DNA from: Blattamonas nauphoetae
Lineage: Eukaryota > Preaxostyla > Oxymonadida
DNA: 64,000 nt
Direction: 5' to 3'
Assembly: GCA_033064195.1 (NCBI GenBank)
Contig: JARBJD010000359.1
Span: forward strand, 1-64,000
The position numbers and the translations under genes are program-made. Below are positions 22,001 through 34,869 of the stretch, one piece after another; the stretch's first letter is position 1; every line of letters begins with the position of its first letter. Under the pieces are notes generated by a model that saw nothing but the letters and a program-made list of their open reading frames with translations, did no database searches and was not told where the DNA came from.

Positions 22001-25000
22001 CTTCGTTGGGGCGATGAGAATAATATCGAAGGGGTCAATAATTGTGTGGCTGTTACGAGAGTTAGGGATGAGTCCACTTGTTGGATAGCTCAATGTCATC
22101 CGGCGATTATCATGGTTTGGGTTGGAGATGCGGCCGGATGTAGCGCTGTGTCCTTCTTCTCTCACCAGAGTAAAGGAAACAGTCGTCAATGATCGGGCTC
22201 CAGGCAACTGCGCCCAATTTTCTTGTGGGTTGAGATGGTCATAAATCCCAACTTTCCCCATTCCTGAAGCATGTGTCTCCCACGGTGAAGAGATGAGTTG
22301 TTGTGTCAGTTGGACTTGCGTATTTGTGCGGAGGCGTTCGCAGTGATGATTCGGGAAATTGTCTTTCAAGATGAGTCCGCAAAAGCAACACCTGAAGTGA
22401 TGTGGGTTTGTGTTCGGCACCAGCGACACAACAGAATCCAGAACCAAGCGTCCAGTGCATTCTACCTTCACGTTTTTCACTTTTCTTGCGTGCCCATTCA
22501 CAACCCAAATGTTGCTATCATCCATGAAGAAGCGTGCGGTGTTTGCCCCATCCAGTGTGATTCGTTTGACGAATGGACTCTTCACAAAGAAGAGGAATGG
22601 AAAGATGACACTTGGATCGAGTTCGTAGATGTTGGAGAACAGATGAAGCCACAGAAACATTAAATTTGATCCAGACGCACTGATTGTATGGCTTGGTGCG
22701 AGTGTTGACTGGATGAACATCACAGAAAGAGCATCGATGATCATCTTCTGTCCCTCCATGTGTACTTTGAATAAGAGAAGAATTGAATCAAAGCCTGCAT
22801 TATTAGCGCCCAGTGGATTCAGAGAATAAGTGAAACATTGGACAACTGGAGACTCTGCCTCTGAAGGTAGGAAAGGGTCTGATGAGGAGGAACCTGAGTG
22901 AGGGAGAAGAGAGCCAGTTGATTTGGAAGTAGAGACGTTGGTCAGAGCTGCCTGGTGCCTGCCCTGGTCGACTGGATCAGCGGAGAATATCGAGTGTGAG
23001 TTCATCGGATTTTCGAAGAGGCGGTTGTAGCCCGGTTTGAACGGAAGGAGTTGTGATTCCTGGATGTGAGAGATATCAGGCAGGCACGCTCGACTGATGT
23101 TCGATGAGCTTCGGAGATAGATGTTTGATTCTCCAATGATCTTCGGAAGATCGAAGGAAACTTTGTCAAGACGTTTTTGGGTGGTGAGTTGGATTGGACT
23201 GGAGACGGAGAGTCCGCCTGCGATGGCATCCAACACAAAGTTGTGGAAGATGGCACCCTTTCTTTGGTTGAGTTCAACATTTGTTTTCATTGATCTGAGG
23301 AAACGATGGTACATCTTGGTGCTATGTAGATTGAACATATCCAAGACAAATTGCCGAGCTTTGTCAGTCGCAAATTGGACGAACCAATTATGACAGTCAA
23401 ACTGTGGGCATGAGAAGTGAACGAGTTTGTGCGAGACATCTGGCCCAAAGATTTTGTTTGGACCAATATTGATTTGTTTGGCTGGATCCTTCTGCAGGAC
23501 TGCGTCCCATGCATCCTTAGAACGGCCCGGTTCCAAGACGAGGCGTGGAATAAACGAAAACAGTTGTGCTCCGTCTTCAAGTATTTTCTGAGGTATATCA
23601 TCAAGCACTGTATCTTGGCCCACCGTGTTGAGGAGTGCTGCCTCTTCTTGGAGCGAATACTTTGGGACAACATACTCAGCGATGTGATATTGTTTGTGTT
23701 TCCCTGATCGGTTCGTTTTGTTCCATCTTGTTCCTTTTGGCGAAGTGAAGAGCACGCAATGGCTGTTGGACGGGAGGCTTGTTTTATGTGAGATTGTGAG
23801 ACTGAGAACGATGACAAAAAAGAACACAAACTCATCGACAAGATGCCATTCTGTATCGTAGATTTTGTTCTGAACAGAATATCCATAAACAAGAAACGAT
23901 TCAGGATTTATGGTCGATTTAGCGTTGATGGTTGATTTTGCATCGATTATGAGGTCGTCTGGGAGGGTTTTAGGTTCTAGATAATCAATCTTGTCTGGGT
24001 CATCTGCTTGATACACCAGAAGCGAAGGAGGAAGAATCCTCGAGCCACTTTCCAAGATGATATCATTTTGAAGATAATATGGTTGCGCTCCGACATGAGT
24101 TTCCTTTGGAGCTTCTGATTCTGTCGATTTTTCAATGAGAACCGACCCCTCATAGATAATTGAATGTTTTCGGAGAACGAGACGATCGTTGACATAAAGC
24201 GGTATCACCAGAGTCTGAGGCGGGGTGACTTTGTATAAGATTGAGCCTTGAGCAATCAGTGAGCCCTTCTTGAGAAGCGATTGTGCCGTAATAGTGATGG
24301 TATTTGGTATTGTGAAGCGCTGCTTGTAAACATGAGTTGTCTTGCCAATTACGAGACGGAGGAAACGAGGGAAGCATTCCACACTCGGGACGATGAGCTG
24401 TCCAAGAGAAACATATGAAGTTTCTTGAGGATTGGACAAATCAACTTGAAGATCTGCCGGATAGTAAATTTCTTCTTCCGTGTGTTTGATGGTTCGTGTT
24501 CCTGCCTTGAATGGATACGCACGAACGTCGTAATGATTCAAGTAGGTTTTGACTCTGAGTCTATTCGGTTTCCCAGTTGAATCCTCGATGGTTATTGTTG
24601 CAAGACCGGCCTCTGATTTTTCCGTTCGGACAAACACATATGCGCGTTCACCAGATCTCTTCGTTGCGATCGACTATAAAGAACTGAAATTCTGAAAGAA
24701 ATCATACCTTTGCTCCGAAACCCATCAGTAACGTGATCAATGGATATCGACTTGCCGACTTTCCCATTCCGGGTGTGCCAGTGACAACATGGAGAGATGG
24801 ATATTCTAACCTTTTTTGCGGAGCGTCTTGTGAAGTATTTTGATTCATGGAAGTCATTGAATTAACAATAATGTGTCCAAAAAGAGAGAGTGTCGCAGAG
24901 CGGAAGAGGAAACTGACCAAATCTTCGTGTTCATTTGGATTGTCAGGACGGGTGGGGAATGACAGATACAGGAAACGTGAGAGGTCACGAAGTGTGGTAT

Positions 25001-25166
25001 TATCAAGGTCACGATCAAAATCAAGAAAATCATTTCGACTGAGTACTCCAACGCAGGAATCAATTATGATTTGAAGTTTGCGGAATAATTGGACTTGATA
25101 CTCTTTAGGAAGTTCATGGGGAGGCTCTGGGACCGTTAGCAAACGGTGGCTAACTGTACTTCCCAT
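19087..25166 (-). pseudogene. Crinkler/RHS-type P-loop giant protein gene, copy 1 (broken)
   Basis: Exon 1 (25,166-24,708) carries the Walker A motif GTPGMGKS. A 34-nt intron (24,707-24,674, GTATG...TATAG) joins it in phase to a very long second exon. Domain order is the same as in copy 2 at 26,995-33,145, which is described fully there. Compared with copy 2 it has a shorter charged repeat and reads as broken, with about one or two small breaks. It may be a non-functional sister, or the difference may be an assembly error in one of two almost identical copies. Confidence 0.75.
21556..21690 (-). repeat. 21-bp coding repeat (KERKDRR units), copy 1
   Basis: Five seven-residue units of the type KERKDRR / KERKDRK lie between two acidic runs. 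They sit after the zinc-finger-like stretch and before the helical C-terminal half. Copy 2 has one unit more and a further 16-residue acidic insert. Confidence 0.85.
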
Positions 25167-25289
25167 GGGAAAGAGTTTCTTACTCTACGGAAGCACAATG
25201 ACTGGAAATAAAGAATTTTGTTCTGATGAGGCAGAAGGGGATTAGTGAGTGATCCAAAAGTTCTAAGTAAAGGGCCGATCAAATCGATT

Positions 25290-26411
25290 ATCGGTCTGAA
25301 GTCCCATATGGTGGGGACATCTCTGCAACGTGATTCTGGAGACGGTTTGTATCGAGGCATTTATACGTGGGTGACTCGGAGAAAAGCTGTCTCACAAGTC
25401 AGGCCCTTTTTGTCGTTTCACTTTGGGTCTGTTCAACAACCCTGAATTAAGTTCAACCCATTGGATCGCAAACGTGCATTATTTTTGTAGCAACTGTCTT
25501 ATTCACCCAAATATCCACGTTTCACCCATATGTCCACATTTCACGTTCGGGGACATGTGGATCCTGCAAAATTTTGACATGATGAAGTTTACTCGCAACA
25601 ACATTGCTATGAATCGCACATCTGCTTTCTTCTTGTTTTTACTCTTCTCTTCGCCTAAATGTCCTCTTTTTTCGTTTGAAGATGTATAGATCAATGTCAC
25701 TTTTGGCATGATTCAATTCATTCGAGATCGCGACACTGTCGATCACCAATTTGTTTCCATCTGGTTTTCTCTCTTTGTCTCATCCTGATTGTTTCATTTT
25801 CTCGCCTCTTTCATCGGGATGAACCGCGAGTTGACCGGAAGCACCCCAAGCCATACCCATTCATCACCACTCCTCATCACTCCAATGGCATGACAGTGAA
25901 TGTTGAACAAACAACTCCCCAAGACCCACTCCTTTTCCCGTCCACACCTTTGGAATACCATTTCATACCTTCTCTTCCCACCCGCTCTCTTTTCAATCCT
26001 GTATCCGATCAGTGTGCGTGCAACAAGCAGCCCCATCTCGTCTCAATCACCACTGTCGTCCTCCACTGGTCTATCTCCGTATTCTTCTTTTCGAACCCCC
26101 TCCCTACACCCGAATCTCCCTCCCCACGTTTATTCTCACACCACTCCTCACCACACCTTTTGGGAAGTGTTCCTGACGATCGTCCATCACGTTCGACCAA
26201 TCATCATTCTTTTATTCTTGTTGGACGAAGTCCGTTCACTCCCCGCGGTTTATTCGGGTTGTTTGGGACGACGTCACCAAGTACCCCACAACTCAGTTTT
26301 CAGTCGCTTCTGTTTCTCAGATGCAACCAAAAGCTTCATAAAACCCCCAATCCACCACCCCATGCACATTGCCCAATTTTCGGCAGAAGCGCCATCCATC
26401 CGCTCCCACTC
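25290..26411. other. Spacer between the two 6.8 kb copies
   Basis: Upstream flank of the copy 1 gene followed by sequence leading into copy 2. Frames on + at 25,890-26,537 and 25,900-26,673 are open and proline/serine-rich, and the longer one runs into the duplicated unit. I see no domain, and open frames in C-rich sequence are weak evidence. CACCCAAATATCCAC and CACCCATATGTCCAC near 25,510 are again a repeated short word. No gene is supported. Confidence 0.4.
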
Positions 26412-26994
26412 ATTCGAATCGGATTCTGGGATGCCCTCAACATTGTCTTTTTCGTTCAATTCGCCTGCAACCATCATCCAAAATCAAATTACTCCTGTTT
26501 CTCGCTCCAATTCCCACGCTGGCCCATTCGTTACTGATCCATCTCGCTCACCTCCTCTCCAAGCCATCTCCGTCTCCTCACACACTCCAACGCAAAACAC
26601 AACACCAAAAGCATCACTAATCCTGAGTATTTTGTCATTTCTCTCTTATCTATCCCTTATCTGCGATTCCTAAAACCGATTACTTGATACCTCCGTCGCG
26701 GAGGTGTCGATTGATCGGTGGTGTCCAAACTCCGGTTTTGAAAACCAATCTAGGTGTCCAAATTCCGGTGAAAATGACAAGTGTCAAGATTTCGTTGATT
26801 CGATCACAAATGTCCAAAAATCTGCGCCCCTCAACTCTGAGCATGGTATTAAAGGGAGAGCTGTCCAACATAATTCCTTGCCCAAATTATGATCTCATCC
26901 ATCGAATAGCCGACAACGAACGAGGACCTCTAAGTGAAGTGAGGGAGGGAAAAAGAAAATGTTCGTTTTGTGTGTTTATTGTTTCTGCTCAGGT

Positions 26995-29900
26995 TTACTT
27001 CCTTGTTCGTTCGTCGAAGAAATCCTTGCTGTGCCAATAATTCAGATTTCCTCCAGGCAAAACAGTTGCATTTGTCTCGGAATAAGGTTCATCGAAACTG
27101 AATATCGAATTTCGATCGGTGGTGAGTTGATCTTGAGTTTCAGATTCATCAAGCACATCAGGGAGAGGGTCACTGGCTACAGGTGTGGTGGACAGAACAC
27201 TGACTGGCAAACTACTGACTGTCACGTTTTCGAGATTTGCCGTGTTGGTTTTGGAGCCCTCAGCTAATGATTGAACGGCGGTCAAATATTTCGATTGATC
27301 GCCATTTGGACCACAAAGAAGAGAAGCAAGATCATTCCAGGAAAACAGACGTTCTCCAAGACGTGTAAACAGATCTTTCGTTGTCAGAATGATGTTTGAT
27401 CGGATATGGTTCATCATCTCTATGAGTGCTTTTTGTTGCCATTCATTTACAATCCGTGCATCTCCTTTGAAAAGACTGAACCACAAATTTATGTCTTGTT
27501 CGGCAGAGTGGAGAGTATTAAAGACATATCTGATGGCGATATTTTGATCAGGTAGTTCAAGTTCTTCCTCCACCTGATTGATTAGGCTGGCTTTTTCAGA
27601 TGCATCCAGAGGCGAATTCTGGATCTGAACGATAAGACTGTTCTCGTCGTTGATGAACTGTCGAAGACAGAGAGAGCAGCCGACAATCACTTCTCGAGGG
27701 ACTTGCTGGAAGAATAGTTTTCCATTGATCATAGATTTGAGCGTGTTCTTGTCAATGACTGACAAAGTGGTGCGTTCGATGGACGACAATATCTGGTCTG
27801 GATTGTCCAATGTCTTCTGCATCACCAGACATTCACACAGAAAGTCTCTGTCCGATTGTTCAAGTCGATTTGATTGAAGTCCTTTCAATGCTTCATGCCA
27901 TTTGGTGACGTAATGGTCTTTGAAAGAGAATTGTGACAGACGATGGTAGGTTGTCTTTCCTGATTTCAGCTCCCCAGTAACCAGTTCGAGTAGAGTTCGC
28001 TTGTCGTGTTCATTGACATCCTTGCCTTTAACGAGAGTCTCGAAATATCTTGCTTCTTCCTCCTCGAGTGGACGTTGGATTGACAGAAACGCGAGCAGCA
28101 AATCTATTTCATGTTGTTGGAGTGGGGAATCTTTGGAAAGTTTGCCGAGAAGAAACGTTTTCTGTTCCTGAATATGTGAAATATCAAAAAGGAAATGAAT
28201 CATCATCCGTTGATGTTCGCCCAAAAATGGATTTGTTCGAAATCGATCGAACAGGACAACCAAGTTTTCGTTGGTAAAGTTCTCCAATGGCCTTTTTTCT
28301 ACCATATGATCCACAAGAAGCTGAAACTGTTCTTTAGCAATGTTCAGGCCATTCTTGAGCTGAAGTTCCATGAAATCGAGATTGCTGATGATTTGTTCTT
28401 TCATTGCCCGAAGTGTATCGAGAAGGGTGCCTTTGTCAAATGTGCCACGCTTACTTGAAGTGATATTCTGTAAAAGAACATTAATTTCATCAAAAATCTC
28501 TTCGATCAGTGTCGGCTCCCCATCGAGACTCCCGATGAATGAAGAGCTGTTCTGTTTCCTATATTTAAGTGATTGTGATGCTCGATGTTGTAAAATATCC
28601 AAATTATTCCGTGCGGTTAACTTTGTTTCTGAATCTTGCGATTGTAGATCCGCCTGAATCTCACGCTTGCGTGCGGCAGGGTTTTCGAGATAATCTATCA
28701 AGTAATTCAGATCACGAGGAGTGAGTTGATCGATACGATTGAGATATTTCATGCATAAGTGGAGAATGTCTGCAATGATGAGAGATGACCCATTCACATA
28801 CGAAACCAACAGCTGGAAATCACTCTTGCTGATCTGTGCCATGCTTTTTACAAAAGAGTGCAAAGGATCCAGGCATTCCGTAAGTGTATGCTTCTGGTTG
28901 ATATCAGCTCCAACAAGTTTCTTCAGATTGGTTAATTGCACAGGTTGCCCACGTCTGAGATGATTCTGTATGGAGAAATGATCCAAAGTGAGTTCACTAT
29001 CCCCTAAGGAATTTCCAATGAGGAGGCTCTTGATCTCAAAAGGAATGAGTGTGCGTACGTTGTAGAGACTAACAGGCAATCTGTTCAGACAGTCCATCGG
29101 AACAAACATTTGAGAGAGAGGAATGGATTTGTTCTTATACAGTTTCTTCACATCGTTGTGGACTGGCCGTGAGCTACCCACTTCACACACACGTGCAATT
29201 TCTTCTGTCTTCGTAAATCCAATCGCTTTCTTCGCTCCCCAAAGTCTGATCATGCACAACGATGCGTAAAGACGAGAGTTTGACTCTTGGGCTTCAGTGG
29301 TAGCTGCTTCGGCATCCTCATTGCCTTCACCATCATCATTGTCTTCACTATCATCATCGTCTCCTTCACTTTCACTGCTTTCGCCGTCTTCACTGTTATC
29401 ATGGTAGTCACTGTCGTCATCATCTTGACTGCTTTCTTCTTCGTCTTCTTCTTCTGCTTCTTCTTCTTCTTCTCTTTCTTTTTTTCTATCCTTTCTTTCT
29501 TTTCTTCTATCCTTTCTTTCTTTTCTTCTATCCTTTCTTTCTTTTTTTCTATCCTTTCTTTCTTTTCTTCTATCCTTTCTTTCTTTTCTTCTATCCTTTC
29601 TTTCTTTTTCTTCTTGTTCTATTTCTTCTACTTCTTGTTTTCTATCTTCTTCTTCATCTTCTTGTTCTCTTTCATCTTCTTCTTCTTCTTCTGTGATTTC
29701 GCTGTTATCCTCGCCTTCACCAATTCCACTGCTCTCATCCACATCAATATCCTCTTCGGCCTTGATTTTAGTAACTTCCAGATATCCGGGTACTTGGTGA
29801 GCAGCTAGGATGATTGGCTGATATATAAAAGGGGGTTGAATCGTCTCGTCTTGGACTGGTTGTTGCGGGAAGTATGAAAAAAGATTGAGAATTGGCGCAT

Positions 29901-32900
29901 CATACACAGCACGAAATGAATCGCTGTCTGATTCGGGTTCTGATGGGACGTTGGCAAGAGGGAAGATATTGTTCTGTTCCTTCGTTGGGGCGATGAGAAT
30001 AATATCGAAGGGGTCAATAATTGTGTGGCTGTTACGAGAGTTAGGGATGAGTCCACTTGTTGGATAGCTCAATGTCATCCGGCGATTATCATGGTTTGGG
30101 TTGGAGATGCGGCCGGATGTAGCGCTGTGTCCTTCTTCTCTCACCAGAGTAAAGGAAACAGTCGTCAATGATCGGGCTCCAGGCAACTGCGCCCAATTTT
30201 CTTGTGGGTTGAGATGGTCATAAATCCCAACTTTCCCCATTCCTGAAGCATGTGTCTCCCACGGTGAAGAGATGAGTTGTTGTGTCAGTTGGACTTGCGT
30301 ATTTGTGCGGAGGCGTTCGCAGTGATGATTCGGGAAATTGTCTTTCAAGATGAGTCCGCAAAAGCAACACCTGAAGTGATGTGGGTTTGTGTTCGGCACC
30401 AGCGACACAACAGAATCCAGAACCAAGCGTCCAGTGCATTCTACCTTCACGTTTTTCACTTTTCTTGCGTGCCCATTCACAACCCAAATGTTGCTATCAT
30501 CCATGAAGAAGCGTGCGGTGTTTGCCCCATCCAGTGTGATTCGTTTGACGAATGGACTCTTCACAAAGAAGAGGAATGGAAAGATGACACTTGGATCGAG
30601 TTCGTAGATGTTGGAGAACAGATGAAGCCACAGAAACATTAAATTTGATCCAGACGCACTGATTGTATGGCTTGGTGCGAGTGTTGACTGGATGAACATC
30701 ACAGAAAGAGCATCGATGATCATCTTCTGTCCCTCCATGTGTACTTTGAATAAGAGAAGAATTGAATCAAAGCCTGCATTATTAGCGCCCAGTGGATTCA
30801 GAGAATAAGTGAAACATTGGACAACTGGAGACTCTGCCTCTGAAGGTAGGAAAGGGTCTGATGAGGAGGAACCTGAGTGAGGGAGAAGAGAGCCAGTTGA
30901 TTTGGAAGTAGAGACGTTGGTCAGAGCTGCCTGGTGCCTGCCCTGGTCGACTGGATCAGCGGAGAATATCGAGTGTGAGTTCATCGGATTTTCGAAGAGG
31001 CGGTTGTAGCCCGGTTTGAACGGAAGGAGTTGTGATTCCTGGATGTGAGAGATATCAGGCAGGCACGCTCGACTGATGTTCGATGAGCTTCGGAGATAGA
31101 TGTTTGATTCTCCAATGATCTTCGGAAGATCGAAGGAAACTTTGTCAAGACGTTTTTGGGTGGTGAGTTGGATTGGACTGGAGACGGAGAGTCCGCCTGC
31201 GATGGCATCCAACACAAAGTTGTGGAAGATGGCACCCTTTCTTTGGTTGAGTTCAACATTTGTTTTCATTGATCTGAGGAAACGATGGTACATCTTGGTG
31301 CTATGTAGATTGAACATATCCAAGACAAATTGCCGAGCTTTGTCAGTCGCAAATTGGACGAACCAATTATGACAGTCAAACTGTGGGCATGAGAAGTGAA
31401 CGAGTTTGTGCGAGACATCTGGCCCAAAGATTTTGTTTGGACCAATATTGATTTGTTTGGCTGGATCCTTCTGCAGGACTGCGTCCCATGCATCCTTAGA
31501 ACGGCCCGGTTCCAAGACGAGGCGTGGAATAAACGAAAACAGTTGTGCTCCGTCTTCAAGTATTTTCTGAGGTATATCATCAAGCACTGTATCTTGGCCC
31601 ACCGTGTTGAGGAGTGCTGCCTCTTCTTGGAGCGAATACTTTGGGACAACATACTCAGCGATGTGATATTGTTTGTGTTTCCCTGATCGGTTCGTTTTGT
31701 TCCATCTTGTTCCTTTTGGCGAAGTGAAGAGCACGCAATGGCTGTTGGACGGGAGGCTTGTTTTATGTGAGATTGTGAGACTGAGAACGATGACAAAAAA
31801 GAACACAAACTCATCGACAAGATGCCATTCTGTATCGTAGATTTTGTTCTGAACAGAATATCCATAAACAAGAAACGATTCAGGATTTATGGTCGATTTA
31901 GCGTTGATGGTTGATTTTGCATCGATTATGAGGTCGTCTGGGAGGGTTTTAGGTTCTAGATAATCAATCTTGTCTGGGTCATCTGCTTGATACACCAGAA
32001 GCGAAGGAGGAAGAATCCTCGAGCCACTTTCCAAGATGATATCATTTTGAAGATAATATGGTTGCGCTCCGACATGAGTTTCCTTTGGAGCTTCTGATTC
32101 TGTCGATTTTTCAATGAGAACCGACCCCTCATAGATAATTGAATGTTTTCGGAGAACGAGACGATCGTTGACATAAAGCGGTATCACCAGAGTCTGAGGC
32201 GGGGTGACTTTGTATAAGATTGAGCCTTGAGCAATCAGTGAGCCCTTCTTGAGAAGCGATTGTGCCGTAATAGTGATGGTATTTGGTATTGTGAAGCGCT
32301 GCTTGTAAACATGAGTTGTCTTGCCAATTACGAGACGGAGGAAACGAGGGAAGCATTCCACACTCGGGACGATGAGCTGTCCAAGAGAAACATATGAAGT
32401 TTCTTGAGGATTGGACAAATCAACTTGAAGATCTGCCGGATAGTAAATTTCTTCTTCCGTGTGTTTGATGGTTCGTGTTCCTGCCTTGAATGGATACGCA
32501 CGAACGTCGTAATGATTCAAGTAGGTTTTGACTCTGAGTCTATTCGGTTTCCCAGTTGAATCCTCGATGGTTATTGTTGCAAGACCGGCCTCTGATTTTT
32601 CCGTTCGGACAAACACATATGCGCGTTCACCAGATCTCTTCGTTGCGATCGACTATAAAGAACTGAAATTCTGAAAGAAATCATACCTTTGCTCCGAAAC
32701 CCATCAGTAACGTGATCAATGGATATCGACTTGCCGACTTTCCCATTCCGGGTGTGCCAGTGACAACATGGAGAGATGGATATTCTAACCTTTTTTGCGG
32801 AGCGTCTTGTGAAGTATTTTGATTCATGGAAGTCATTGAATTAACAATAATGTGTCCAAAAAGAGAGAGTGTCGCAGAGCGGAAGAGGAAACTGACCAAA

Positions 32901-33145
32901 TCTTCGTGTTCATTTGGATTGTCAGGACGGGTGGGGAATGACAGATACAGGAAACGTGAGAGGTCACGAAGTGTGGTATTATCAAGGTCACGATCAAAAT
33001 CAAGAAAATCATTTCGACTGAGTACTCCAACGCAGGAATCAATTATGATTTGAAGTTTGCGGAATAATTGGACTTGATACTCTTTAGGAAGTTCATGGGG
33101 AGGCTCTGGGACCGTTAGCAAACGGTGGCTAACTGTACTTCCCAT
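26995..33145 (-). CDS. Crinkler/RHS-type P-loop giant protein, copy 2 (about 2,038 aa)
   Basis: Exon 1 33,145-32,687, intron 32,686-32,653 (34 nt, GTATG...TATAG, phase 0), exon 2 32,652-26,995. Walker A GTPGMGKS is at 130-137; a possible Walker B LVDEF follows a strand near 430. A SPKGTRWNK...VVPKYSLQEE block near 460-500 matches the SP...Y..MP.W...EL block seen after the P-loop in Crinkler and trypanosome RHS proteins. NNAGFDSILLLF...FIQSTLAPSH near 780-810 resembles their nuclease-like domain, and CCFCG...HHC near 915 a zinc finger. A KERKDRR charged repeat and a long helical C-terminal half follow. Such proteins are thought to act in the nucleus or as effectors; the role here is unknown. 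The ATG (CCCATGGGAAG) opens exon 1; some upstream frames begin at GTG and are not starts. Confidence 0.8.
29466..29620 (-). repeat. 21-bp coding repeat (KERKDRR units), copy 2
   Basis: Six KERKDRR / KERKDRK units, one more than in copy 1, plus an acidic insert encoded directly upstream in the reading direction. The length change keeps the frame, which suggests the repeat is tolerated or used as a variable linker. Confidence 0.85.
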
Positions 33146-33257
33146 GGGAAAGAGTTTCTTACTCTACGGAAGCACAATGACTGGAAATAAAGAATTTTGT
33201 TCTGATGAGGCAGAAGGGGATTAGTGAGTGATCCAAAAGTTCTAAGTAAAGGGCCGA

Positions 33258-34755
33258 TCAAATCGATTGTCTGTCTGAAGATGATGAACACGCAAAACAG
33301 ACCACGACGAACACGTATTCGAGAAATGGGACAGACAGAATCCTGGTTTTGATAGAATGAGGAACACTCAACAAACAAGACGAACAAAAAGAATCATCGC
33401 AGTTTGTCCGTGTTAATGCTGCCAACGCGCCGCAGGAGATGTCCGTTTTGAGGGTAGACGCCTCGAGTGACGAGTTAGGCTGGACAAGTTGGATGATCCG
33501 GATGCGTGTGGAGCAGATGAAGTTGGTGGGCATACTGGACAGTCGCTGGAGGTTGTCGATTCTGGTGAGTTGGCTGTCGCTGTTGCTGGGCTCCATGGAC
33601 GGAGCAGGCTGGATGAGGAGCGGACTGTCGATTGTGTCCGAGAGGAGCGTGGAGCGGTAGCATGCATCAATCTCCTCCTCCACCAACGTCGTGTCCGCAT
33701 GCGGTAACACCCACATCGGGATCAGTGTCGGAGATGGGGCGGAGTGAAGATGGCATCATCGCCAAATGCAATGGAATCCGTGTTGTCATTGTCCGACTCC
33801 GACACAGGCGAGAGTTGGTCTTTCGTAAGCGTGTTCGCTGCGAGAGGCAACTGAGTGTTGACTGGTATTTGACCACAGAACGAGACGAGATGATGTGGTA
33901 GCTGAGGCTGAGCTGCTTCTGGATGGACTCGGAGAGCGGGACAGACAGCAGACGCTTGATCAGGCTGTGGTTCTCGTTGTCTTGCATCGGGTGCTTCTTC
34001 TTCTCTTCCGGAAATATCTTCTCCTCCATTGCGAGAGATAGCTTGCACTTGCAACTGCATTTATGTTGATTCAGCACAGTACTGCATGTCTGACATGAAC
34101 GGATGTCTGATGAGTTGAGGAACGAGAGTCCGGTCTGCATCATCGAAGTGTGGGAGTGGAGAGGGTTGCCGGTGACTAGCTGGATGTGAGTGATGTACAG
34201 CCACTTCAGTTTGGATTCGAATACACGTCGATGTCGACGTGGAGAGGGACAGAGACACTGGGAAGGAACCTGTTGCACACAGCACGAGTTCTGGTTTGGC
34301 AGACTGGGAAATGTCGAAGAGTTGGGCGAGTAGATCCGTGCGGAGGAGGCATTCAGCCTTGGCAAGCGCAGAGTGAGACATAAACAGCAGCGGCTCGGAA
34401 TAAAGAAGCTCGATTGGAATCGAGAGGAACGGAAAGGTGGATAATATCGACAGCAGACTCTCAATCGTGAAGCAGCGGAGAGCGCAGTCTTCCGAGAAAA
34501 TTGTGGCGACATTCGACCTCAGAATGTAGAGAACGCTCTTCTTGTCCATCCACAAACCAGGAACGTCGATATCGTCCATGTTTTCGAGAGGGATCTAAAA
34601 ATAATGAATTTAAGGTGAGTTTCCACTTGCTTGAATGTTTGGTAAAGAAATCGCGAGAAGAAAGAAACAATTGCGAAAGATAAATTTGGACGGAAGTCAA
34701 AAGAGTCTCCGTCTTCTGATTGTTGTTGAGTTCGAGGCGGAGACCAAATGTACAT
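33258..34755 (-). pseudogene. Decayed host-type gene, not recognised
   Basis: Successive minus-strand stretches look coding in changing frames: MDDIDVPGLWMDKKSVLYIL onward (34,579-34,240), a stretch with ISDTDPDVG (33,720-33,990), and one with TTLVEEEIDACYRSTLL (33,480-33,700). The first is leucine-rich and helical. An acceptor TTATTTTTAG precedes it near 34,597. The frame changes point to a pseudogene or to introns I cannot resolve. No family recognised. Confidence 0.45.
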
Positions 34756-34869
34756 GGTGATTCAGATGTAATTGTCTTTCATGGGGCCGATCACTCTTTA
34801 GTGATCTTCGATTTATGGCCTTGTCTCTCCGAGATGAAGAAATATTGAGTATTCGTCCAGTGAAATATA

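Larger units (their letters stand above)
18504..25289. repeat. Direct duplication, copy 1 (6,786 bp)
   Basis: From ATTCGAATCGGATTCTGGG to GGGCCGATCAAATCGATT this is nearly identical to 26,412-33,268. The 71-bp length difference is almost entirely explained by coding-repeat length (69 bp); other differences are very few. The unit holds one large Crinkler/RHS-type gene with its 5' flank and about 580 bp of 3' sequence, and no transposase or clear inverted ends. The near identity points to recent duplication or ongoing conversion. Confidence 0.95.
26412..33268. repeat. Direct duplication, copy 2 (6,857 bp)
   Basis: Second copy of the unit at 18,504-25,289, same orientation, 1,122 bp apart. Flanks differ sharply on both sides: the left flank here is the proline/serine-rich spacer, where copy 1 has an LRR fragment. 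The two copies therefore were not made by simple slippage of a longer tandem array. No target duplication is evident. Confidence 0.95.

Noticed and set aside
25900-26673. 257-residue frame running into duplication copy 2 as a gene
   Set aside because: Its second half is the 3' flank of the duplicated unit, open in copy 1 as well, and the first half is low-complexity.
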